From assembly GCF_014217625.1 (NCBI RefSeq), contig NZ_CP043641.1:3906001-3970000 (forward strand): DNA of 64,000 bases, written 5' to 3'. Origin of the DNA: Leifsonia shinshuensis (GTDB taxonomy: Bacteria; Actinomycetota; Actinomycetes; Actinomycetales; Microbacteriaceae). The notes below the pieces were generated by a model that was not told the DNA's origin, did no database searches, and was given only the letters and a program-made list of their open reading frames with translations. The position numbers were made by a program, and so were the translations under genes. Of the stretch, positions 19,622 to 27,400 are shown in pieces; the first letter of the stretch is position 1, and every line of letters starts with the position of its first letter.

Positions 19622-20101
19622 ATGGGCAGCACCACCACCGACCGCGCGTCCTTCTTCGACGGCCTCGCCGCCGAGTTCCTCCAGCACTACAGCCGCGGTC
19701 CGCGGTTCATCGCGGTCACGGGCGTCGCCGGCGCCGACCTCCCCGCGGCGGCGGACGCGCTCGCCGAGGCCCTGCGCGCGGGCGGCCAGGAGGTCGAGCG
19801 CACCCACGCGACGGCGCACGCGACGCCCGACGGTCTGCGCGCCGAGGTGGTGACGCCGTTCCGCACGGCGTCGCCGCAGGGCGTCCTCGTCATCGACGGC
19901 CCCGGACTGCTCGGCGAGAACCTGCGCGGGTTCTGGAACTTCTCGGTGTGGATCGAGCACGACCCGGAACGGGACGCCGACTGGTCGTTCGTCGCCACCG
20001 GCCGCAAGGACCCGCTGGGGGCGCCGCGGGAGGTCGCCTCGGTGCTGTTCGACGACGCCGACCCGGAGCGGCCGCGGCGGCTGTTCGCGGACTCCTGCTG
20101 A
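19622..20101 (+). CDS. Uridine-kinase-like protein with degenerate P-loop
   Basis: 159 residues. RFIAVTGVAGADLPAAADALAEALRAGGQEV follows the layout of nucleoside/uridine kinase-like P-loop proteins (GxxGAGKST then helix), but the Lys-Thr of Walker A is missing (GVAGADL). A later VLVIDGPGLL and ENLRGFWNFSVWIEH match the Walker B strand and lid region of that group. It is probably a catalytically altered or dead member. GATACT lies 6 bases before the ATG, so a leaderless start is likely. It follows the GNAT gene by 42 bases on the same strand. Confidence 0.7.
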   Translation: MGSTTTDRASFFDGLAAEFLQHYSRGPRFIAVTGVAGADLPAAADALAEALRAGGQEVERTHATAHATPDGLRAEVVTPFRTASPQGVLVIDGPGLLGENLRGFWNFSVWIEHDPERDADWSFVATGRKDPLGAPREVASVLFDDADPERPRRLFADSC

Positions 20102-20117
20102 GGTCGGCGGTGCTCTC

Positions 20118-20618
20118 CTAGCGCGGCCGGTCGAAGCGCGCCCCGAGCGGGTTGGTCGGGAGCGCCGTGAGCACGAGCTGCGCGATCCAGCCGAACGGGA
20201 CGAACGAGATGAAGTACCAAGGCCCCGCCAGGTTCGCGTCGTGCAGGCGGCGCCAGACCAGCGCCAGGTGCGGCACCAGCGTCGCGAAGACCCACACGAT
20301 CCACACGGCCAGCAGCACCCAGAACAGCGGGCCGACCAGGCGCGACGAGCCGGTCATCCGGAAGCTCCCGCTCAGCCGGCTGATCACGAGGACGAACGTC
20401 CAGTAGACGATCGCCAGGAGCACGTCGAACAGGAAGAACCACCAGTACTCGGTGCGGCTGGCGCGGCCGGTGAAGTCGGCGTACTTGGTGAAGAACCGGC
20501 GGATGGCGTCGCCCATGCTCGCGCCGTAGAGCGGCGCCCAGAGCGGGGCGGGGCCGGAGGGCGGGGCGGGGCCGGAGGGCGGCGGCGGAGGAGCCGCGGC
20601 TGGGGGCTGCGTCGACAT
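20118..20618 (-). CDS. DUF805 membrane protein
   Basis: 166 residues. A Pro-rich cytoplasmic tail of 30 residues precedes a DUF805 domain: YADFTGRASRTEYWWFFLF, then four helices, with the WRRLHDANLAGPWYF motif between helices 3 and 4. Found widely in bacteria; function unknown, inner-membrane. GAGAGGAGG precedes the ATG. It is convergent with the kinase-like gene 16 bases away. Confidence 0.88.
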   Translation of the reverse strand: MSTQPPAAAPPPPPSGPAPPSGPAPLWAPLYGASMGDAIRRFFTKYADFTGRASRTEYWWFFLFDVLLAIVYWTFVLVISRLSGSFRMTGSSRLVGPLFWVLLAVWIVWVFATLVPHLALVWRRLHDANLAGPWYFISFVPFGWIAQLVLTALPTNPLGARFDRPR

Positions 20619-20839
20619 CGGGGTCCTCCTCTCGCGAGGCTACGAGTCCAGGATGCGACGCCACGTCGCCGCGCGCACCAGCGTCCTCGTCCGCGGGCCG
20701 CACCGCGGTCGCCTGCCGTGTCTGCGGGAGTCGCGGCCCGAGTATCCGCTCAATCGAGCGCCGTGCCGTGTCCGACGGCCGGCCCGGGCTAGAGTTGGCC
20801 GCTGGGGGACCCGCCGCATCGAACGGATCGAGACCCCAC

Positions 20840-21427
20840 ATGCCACGTCAGGAGCGCGCCGAGCGCAGCCGCGCCAGCATCCTCGAGGCCGCCGCGGACG
20901 AGTTCGACCAGCACGGCTACGCCGGCGCCCGCCTCGAACGGATCGTCGAGCGCACCGGGCTCACCAAGGGCGCGGTGTACTTCCACTTCCGCTCGAAGCT
21001 CGACCTGGCCAAGGCGCTCGTCGTCGAGAAGTACGGCAACTGGCCGGCGATCGTCGCTGAGATCGACGCGAGCGGACTCCGCGGCGTGGAAGCCGCCGCC
21101 GAACTGACCCGCCGGGTCGGGGCGGTGTTCGCGTCGGATGTGCGGGTGCGCGCCGCGATGGCACTGTCGCAGACCATCCTCCCGCCCGGACCGGACGCCG
21201 ACCCCTACGACCACTGGGTGGAGGTCGTCGCCGGCTACCTCGAGCAGGAGGAGGGCGAGCTGCCGCGGGGGCTCTCGCCGCGCGAGGTCGCGGTCGTGGC
21301 GGTCCAGGGCTTCTTCGGCGCGTACATGATCGCGGCCGAGCGCGGACGCCTCGACGGGCTCCCGGCCGACATCGACCGCCTCTGGCGGGCGCTCGGCGCG
21401 CTCGCCACAGCGCCGAAGGGCACGTAG
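20840..21427 (+). CDS. TetR-family regulator (ScbR/ArpA-like)
   Basis: 195 residues. HTH region: SRASILEAAADEFDQHGYAGARLERIVERTGLTKGAVYFHFRSKLDLAKAL, typical of gamma-butyrolactone-receptor-like TetR proteins. The C-terminal ligand domain is divergent. The ATG at 20840 is preferred as it begins the family's MPRQERAERSR start. A TAGAGT hexamer at about 20790 could be the -10. Its last codons and stop lie inside hairpin copy B, which it shares with the convergent MFS gene. No adjacent biosynthetic genes suggest a butyrolactone signal, so the ligand is unknown. Confidence 0.86.
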   Translation: MPRQERAERSRASILEAAADEFDQHGYAGARLERIVERTGLTKGAVYFHFRSKLDLAKALVVEKYGNWPAIVAEIDASGLRGVEAAAELTRRVGAVFASDVRVRAAMALSQTILPPGPDADPYDHWVEVVAGYLEQEEGELPRGLSPREVAVVAVQGFFGAYMIAAERGRLDGLPADIDRLWRALGALATAPKGT

Positions 21428-21466
21428 ACGCCCTTATCCGGCGGTTTTCGGGGCGTTTACGTGCCC
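21418..21466. terminator. Conserved hairpin element, copy B (bidirectional)
   Basis: Arms 21418-21433 and 21451-21466 with one mismatch and a 17-base loop. The left arm contains the TetR stop and the loop starts with the MFS stop, so the element supplies the ends of both coding regions and likely terminates both transcripts. Confidence 0.75.
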
Positions 21467-22762
21467 CTCGGCTGAGGCTCCGGTGTCGCGCGCGGGCGCG
21501 AGTTCGGGCGCGACCTCCGGCTCCACTGCCTCCACTGGCGCTACGTACCGGCGAAGCGGCCGGTTGACCGCCCCGACAACCAGGACCGTCGCCGCGGCCG
21601 CCAGCCCTCCGATCGCCAGGGCCGCCGACGCGCCGACGGCCGCGCCGAGCAGTCCACCGCGGAAGCTCCCGAGCTGCGGACCAGCCACCCCGATCACGTG
21701 ATCGATCGCGGAGACGCGCCCGCGGAACGCGTCGGGCGTCTCCAGCTGCACCAGCGCGCCGCGCGTCACGACGCTGACCGTGTCGGCCGCGCCCGCGACC
21801 GCGAGGCAGCCGAGCGACAGCCAGAGCGGCCCCGCGAGCCCGAACCCGGCCAGCGCCAGCCCCCACACCGTCGCCGCGCCGAGCTGGAGGAGGCCGGCGC
21901 GGCGGACGCGCGTGACCGTCCCGGAGAACGCGCCGGCCGCGATGCCGCCGACTGCGATCGCGGACAGGAACAGTCCGAGCGTTCGCGGGTCGCCGCCGAA
22001 CCGCTCCTGGTTGACGAGCGGGAACAGTGCGATCGGCATGGCGAGCAGTGTCGCGGCGAGGTCGGTGGCGAAGGACCCCCAGAGGGTCGGGCGGCGGAAG
22101 ACGTACGTCCAGCCGCCGCGCTCGGAACGCGGACGACCTCCCGAACCCGGCGCCGACGCGACAGGCGGAAGCGCCGGGAGGGCGAACGTCACCGCGAACG
22201 CCACCCCGACCGCGACCGTCTCGGCCGCGTACGCCGCGGGCAGTGACCACGCTGCGATGAGGCCGCCGACCGCGGGCCCGGCGAGCAGCGCGGCCTGGAA
22301 CGACAGGTTCTGCAGCGCCAGCCCGGCGGCGACCTCCCCGGGCGGGAGCAGGCGTGCGGGCAGCGTGCGCCGGGCCGGGGCGCCGACCGCTCCGGCGGCG
22401 GACTGCGCCGCGACGAGCACGAGCAGCAGGAGCACCGCGCGCGACCCGGCCGCCGCCTGCGCGCTGAGCGCCAGCGCCGCGAGCGCCTGCGCCGCGGTGC
22501 TGAGCCGCACGATGGTCCGGCGGTCGTAACGGTCGGCGAGGTGGCCGCCCACCGGCCCGAAGACGAGCATCGCGACCCCGCTCGCGAGCCCGAGTGCGCC
22601 GGTCCAGATCGGACTCCTGGTCAGCTCCCAGACCTGGGCGAGCGCGGCGACGTTCGCGATCTGACCGCCGACGCCGGCGAGGGAGGTGCCCAGCCAGAGC
22701 GCGCGGAACGGCCCGCTCGACCGCAGCGGCCGGAGGTCGGTGAAGTGGCGCGCGGCGCTCAT
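21434..22762 (-). CDS. MFS drug-efflux-type transporter (EntS-like)
   Basis: 442 residues, about 12 membrane helices. It opens with FRALWLGTSLAGVGGQIANVAALAQVWELT, and the MFS motif A appears as GGHLADRYDRRTIVRLS between helices 2 and 3, as in the enterobactin-exporter/multidrug group. ATG 22762 overlaps the MarR stop by 4 bases, so it is the second gene of a MarR-MFS operon and probably exports the ligand sensed by MarR. The C-terminal tail after helix 12 is hydrophilic and its last codons come from hairpin copy B. Confidence 0.87.
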   Translation of the reverse strand: MSAARHFTDLRPLRSSGPFRALWLGTSLAGVGGQIANVAALAQVWELTRSPIWTGALGLASGVAMLVFGPVGGHLADRYDRRTIVRLSTAAQALAALALSAQAAAGSRAVLLLLVLVAAQSAAGAVGAPARRTLPARLLPPGEVAAGLALQNLSFQAALLAGPAVGGLIAAWSLPAAYAAETVAVGVAFAVTFALPALPPVASAPGSGGRPRSERGGWTYVFRRPTLWGSFATDLAATLLAMPIALFPLVNQERFGGDPRTLGLFLSAIAVGGIAAGAFSGTVTRVRRAGLLQLGAATVWGLALAGFGLAGPLWLSLGCLAVAGAADTVSVVTRGALVQLETPDAFRGRVSAIDHVIGVAGPQLGSFRGGLLGAAVGASAALAIGGLAAAATVLVVGAVNRPLRRYVAPVEAVEPEVAPELAPARDTGASAEGHVNAPKTAG

Positions 22763-23253
22763 CCCGGCTCGACCAGGTGCGCGTCGAGACGCTCGCTCAT
22801 CGGCCGGGCCGCCACCGTCGAGGTCAGCGCGGCGACGATGCGCGAGAGCGGGACGCCGCCCTCCTCGTCGAGCTCGGCGACCGCCGCCTCGGTGGCGCGC
22901 CACTCGGCCTCCACCAGCGGGACCAGCTCGCGCCCGCGCGCCGTCAGGTCGACCAGCCGGGTGCGGGCGTCCGGGCCGGGGACGGTCTCCACGAAGCCGG
23001 CCTCCCGCATGGCCGCCACCGTCTGGCTGACCGCCGAGTGCGTGCGGCCGAGGGAGGCCGCGAGCGCCCGGATCGTGAGCGGACCCTCGTGGGCGAGCCG
23101 GATCATCGGCGACGCGAACCGCGACCGCATCCCCGGAACGCCCCGCCGCTCGTAGAAGGCCTCGATGTCGGCGTCGAGGCGGCGGAGGAGGGCGAACAAC
23201 GCGTCCCAACGTCCGGTCTCGCGGGTCGGATCGGTGCTGGATGAATTCGTCAC
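22759..23253 (-). CDS. MarR-family repressor of the MFS gene
   Basis: 164 residues. The winged helix is clear: IRLAHEGPLTIRALAASLGRTHSAVSQTVAAMREAGFV then the wing PDARTRLVDLTARG. GTG 23253 is the start: a complete promoter with its -10 6 bases upstream makes it leaderless. A 12-bp palindrome overlaps that -10, so the protein probably represses itself and the coupled MFS exporter and lets go on binding a small aromatic or drug. The ligand is unknown. Confidence 0.88.
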   Translation of the reverse strand: MTNSSSTDPTRETGRWDALFALLRRLDADIEAFYERRGVPGMRSRFASPMIRLAHEGPLTIRALAASLGRTHSAVSQTVAAMREAGFVETVPGPDARTRLVDLTARGRELVPLVEAEWRATEAAVAELDEEGGVPLSRIVAALTSTVAARPMSERLDAHLVEPG

Positions 23254-23257
23254 AGCA

Positions 23258-23288
23258 CTGTTATAACAGCCCTGTCACATCCTCACAA
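23258..23288 (-). promoter_or_regulatory. Promoter and palindromic operator of marR-MFS
   Basis: On the minus strand: -35 TTGTGA (23288-23283), 17-base spacer, -10 TATAAC (23265-23260), then 6 bases to the GTG. The perfect palindrome CTGTTATAACAG (23258-23269) covers the -10, so an operator placed here would block RNA polymerase directly. Confidence 0.68.
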
Positions 23289-23296
23289 GCGCCGAA

Positions 23297-23345
23297 GGGC
23301 ACGTAAACGCCCCTAAAGCGCGCGGGAAGGGGCGTTTACGTGCCC
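23297..23345. terminator. Conserved hairpin element, copy C
   Basis: Perfect 18-base arms (23297-23314 and 23328-23345) with a 13-base loop; GCCGA and TCGGC extend the stem outside. It lies just after the lysR stop on the minus strand and just upstream of the marR promoter, so it insulates the two. Confidence 0.8.
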
Positions 23346-23360
23346 CTCGGCGACTGGGGC

Positions 23361-24233
23361 TCAGCCCGCCGCCAGCTCCTCGCGCACGAACCGCGCGAAC
23401 TGCTCCGCCGCCGCCGGCTGCGAGCGGGTCCGGTTGCGGGCGAGGCCGATCACGCGCTGGGCCTCGTCGGCCAGCGGCACCGCCACGATCCCGGGCTCCG
23501 CGGGCGTGTCCGGGATGAGGGCTACGCCGACGCCGTCCCGCACCAGCGCGCGCAGCGTCGACAGCTCGGTCACCTCGATCACCGGGGACAGCACCTCGCC
23601 GTGGGCCGCGAAGTACGCGTCCGCGATCGTCCGCAGGCCGGAGCCCGGGCGCAGCGCCACCAGCTCCGCCGTGCTCAGATCCGCGAAGGAGGCCTCGGCG
23701 CGCGAGGCGAGCGGATGCCCCTCCGGGACGCCGAGCACGAGGCGCTCCGCGGTCAGCGGCACCCACTCGATGTCGGGGTCGCGCGGGTCGGGGCTGAGGA
23801 ACGCCAGGTCGGCCGATCCCTCCCGCAGGGCGTCCAGCACGGTGTCGGCCGTCCCGCCGCGCAGGGCGAACCGGATGTCCGGGAACAGGCTGCGGTACTC
23901 GCTGACCACCCGCGGCAGCAGCCAGCTGCCGAACGACGAGACGTACGCGAGCGAGACGATCCCCGCCGCGGGGTCGCGGAGGGCGTCGATGCGGGCGCGC
24001 GCGGTGTCCAGCTCGGCCTCGGCACGGGAGGCGTGGGCCAGCAGGATCTCGCCGTACTGGTTGAGCTCCAGGTGCCCGCGGCGGCGGTCGAACAGCTCGA
24101 CGCCGGCCTCCGCCTCCAGCCGGGCGAGGGAGCGCGAGAGCGTCGATTGCGAGATCCCGAGCGTCTCGGCCGCGAGCGCCAGATGGCCCTCCGCCGCCAG
24201 CGCCCGGAAGTGGGCGATCTCGTCGATCCGCAT
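23361..24233 (-). CDS. LysR-family transcriptional regulator
   Basis: 290 residues from ATG 24233; an in-frame ATG at 24245 adds four. The HTH is ALAAEGHLALAAETLGISQSTLSRSLARLEAEAGVELFDRR. The effector-binding domain follows, with family features SLAYVSSFGSWLLPRVVSEYRSLFPDIRF and GVGVALIPDTPAEPGI near the end. It resembles GltC/CynR-type regulators. It diverges from the secreted nuclease gene across 208 bases, so control of that gene is possible, but neighbours on the far side are equally plausible. The effector is unknown. Confidence 0.87.
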   Translation of the reverse strand: MRIDEIAHFRALAAEGHLALAAETLGISQSTLSRSLARLEAEAGVELFDRRRGHLELNQYGEILLAHASRAEAELDTARARIDALRDPAAGIVSLAYVSSFGSWLLPRVVSEYRSLFPDIRFALRGGTADTVLDALREGSADLAFLSPDPRDPDIEWVPLTAERLVLGVPEGHPLASRAEASFADLSTAELVALRPGSGLRTIADAYFAAHGEVLSPVIEVTELSTLRALVRDGVGVALIPDTPAEPGIVAVPLADEAQRVIGLARNRTRSQPAAAEQFARFVREELAAG

Positions 24234-24245
24234 GCACACCATCAT

Positions 24246-24441
24246 GGCCCACCCGCGGGACGCTCGCCGGGAGGCCGCCGGGCCGACGCGCGACCCCCGC
24301 GAACGGGGGAGTGCTCAAATGAGCGGTCTACCCCTGTTCGAGTTTTATGTACGTTCACTCACAAGACAGTGCGCGGTTCTCCGCAATCCCTAAGGTGACC
24401 GCGGGCTCGCACGAGTTCCCCCCTTCCGATCGAGGAGAGAA
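24246..24441. other. Divergent intergenic region, lysR / secreted nuclease
   Basis: No gene seen. The last 110 bases are more A+T-rich than the rest (GTTCGAGTTTTATGTACGT and onward), with a TAAGGT at about 24391 that could be a -10 for the nuclease, followed by a GAGGAGAGAA ribosome site directly before its ATG. Confidence 0.4.
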
Positions 24442-27400
24442 ATGTCAACCAGACTGCGCACTTTGTGGCGCGCCGCCACTGCCGTGGCCGTCGGAGCAGG
24501 CCTCGCCGCCGGCTCCCTCGCCGCGACACCGGCGTTCGCCAGCACGGACGGCACCGGTGTCGTCATCAACGAGGCGTACCTGTCCGGCGGCAGCGCCGGC
24601 GCCGCCTACGCCAACAAGTTCGTCGAGCTCTACAACCCGGGCGACCAGCCCGTCGCGCTGACCGGCTGGAGCGTTCAGTACCGCTCCGCGACCAGCACCG
24701 GCGCGGCGAACGGCGTCGTCGCGCTGAGCGGCACCATCGCCGCCAAGGGCTACTACCTGGTCGCCGGCGCCTCCAACGGCACCAACGGCGCCGCCCTCCC
24801 GACTCCCGACGCCGCGAGCAACGGACTGAACCCGTCCGGCACCGCCGGCACGCTCATCCTGGCCAAGTCGGCCACCGCTCTGACCCTGCCGGCCGGCTCG
24901 GTCACCGGCAACGCGAACGTCGCCGACCTCGTCGGCTACGGCACGTCCAACACCTTCGAGGGTTCGAAGGCGGCGACGGCCCCGAGCGGCAACACGGATG
25001 TGAAGTCTCTCAACCGAACCGCGTTCAAGGACACCGACGACAACGCGGCGGACATCTCGCTGAGCGCGACGATCACGCCGCAGAACACCGCGTCGGCCAC
25101 CGACCCCGGCAACCCAGGCGACGGCGGAGGCACCGATCCCGGAACGGGGACCGACCCGGGTCCGCCCGGCACGATCGCCATCTCCGACATCCAGGGCACC
25201 GGTGACACCAGCCCGAAGGCCGGCCAGACGGTCAGCACCGTCGGCGTCGTCACCGCGGCCTACCCGACCGGAGGCTTCAACGGCTTCTACCTGCAGACCC
25301 CGGGCACGGGCGGCGCGATCGACCTCGCGACCCACACCGCGTCCGACGCGATCTTCGTCTTCGGCTCCGCCGCCGCCTCCAGCGTCGCCGCAGGCGACTA
25401 CGTGCAGGTGACCGGCGCCGTCAGCGAGTACAACGGCCTCACCGAGCTCACCGCGACCAAGGTCGACAAGCTCGACAAGAGCACCGTCACCGCGCCCACC
25501 CCGGCGACCGTCGGCCTCCCGGCCACCGCCGCGCAGCGCGAGAGCCTCGAGGGGATGCTGATCGCTCCTCAGGGCGCGTTCACCGTCACCGACGTCTACT
25601 CGGCGAACCAGTACGGCGAGATCGGCCTCGCGGCCGGCGACAAGCCGCTCGTCCAGGCGACCGAGACCGCCCGTCCCGGCACCCCGGCCTACGCCGCGGC
25701 CGTCGCCGACAACGCGGCCCGCGCCGTCACCCTCGACGACGGGGCTTCGACCAACTTCCTCAGCTCGGCGAACAAGTCCAAGCCGCTGCCGTACCTCTCG
25801 CTGACCAGCCCGGTCCGCGTCGGCGCGCCTGTCACGTTCACCAAGCCGGTCATCCTCGACTACCGCAACGACGCCTGGAAGTTCCAGCCCACCGCCGAGC
25901 TCACCCCGGCGAACGCGGCCGACGTCCAGCCCGTCAGCTTCGGCAACACCCGCACCGCGGCCCCGGCCAACGTGGGCGGCGACCTCCGTCTCGCGACGTT
26001 CAACGTGCTGAACTACTTCCCGACCACCGGCGACCAGCTCACCGGGTGCACGTTCTACACCGACCGCGACGGCAACAAGATCACCGTCAACTCCGGCTGC
26101 GACGCCCGCGGCGCCGCCGACGCGACCAACCTCAAGCGCCAGCAGGACAAGATCGTCGCCGCGATCAACGCCCTCACCGCCGACGTCGTCTCCCTCGAGG
26201 AGATCGAGAACTCGAAGCGCTTCGGCCTCGACCGCGACGACGCGCTGAAGACCCTGGTCTCCGCGCTCAACGCCGCGGCCGGCGGCGACGTCTGGGCGTT
26301 CGTGCCCTCCCCGTCGACAGTCCCGGCCTCCGAGGACGTCATCCGCACCGCGTTCATCTACAAGAAGGCCGTGGCTGCTCCGGTCGGCGCGTCGAAGATC
26401 CTCGACGACGCGGCGTTCTCGAACGCCCGCCAGCCGCTCGCCCAGGCGTTCAAGAAGGTCGGCGCGCAGGACTCGTCGGCGTTCATCGCCATCGTGAACC
26501 ACTTCAAGTCGAAGGGTTCGGGAACGGGCGCCGACGCCGACCAGGGCGACGGGCAGGGCGCGTCCAACGCCTCCCGCGTCAAGCAGGCCAACGCCCTCGT
26601 CGCCTTCGCGGACGAGCGCAAGAAGACGCTCGGCTCCGACAAGGTGCTGCTGATCGGCGACTTCAACGCCTACCTCAACGAGGACCCGATCAAGGTCCTG
26701 ACCGACGCCGGCTACATCGACCAGGTCAGCACCCGCACCACCAAGGCGACCTACTCCTTCGGCGGTACGGTCGGCTCGCTGGACCACGTGCTCGCGTCGC
26801 CGTCGGCCAACGCGGCCATCACCGGCGCAGACGTCTGGAACATCAACTCCGTGGAGTCGGTGGCCCTGGAGTACAGCCGCTACAACTACAACGTCACCAA
26901 CTTCTACGCGGCGGACGCGTACCGCTCCAGCGACCACGACCCCATCGTCGTGGGCCTGGGCCTCAAGGCCGCCCCGGTGACGCTCAACCTGCTGAACATC
27001 AACGACTTCCACGGTCGGATCGACAGCAACACCGTGAAGTTCGCGGGGACCGTCGAGAAGCTGCGCGCCGACGGCGGGGAGGGCAACACGCTCTTCCTCT
27101 CCGACGGAGACAACATCGGCGCCTCCCTATTCGCCTCGGCCTCGGCCGGCGACGTCCCGACCCTGGACGTGCTGAACGCCCTCGACCTCAAGACGAGCGC
27201 TGTGGGCAACCACGAGTTCGACAAGGGCTTCGCGGACCTCACCGGCCGGGTGAAGGACGCGGCGAAGTTCAGCTACCTCGGGGCGAACGTCTACCAGAAG
27301 GGCACCAAGACCCCGGCGCTGCCGGAGTACGCGACCTTCACGGTGAACGGGCTGAAGGTGGCCGTCATCGGCGCCGTCACGCAGGAGACCCCGACCCTCG

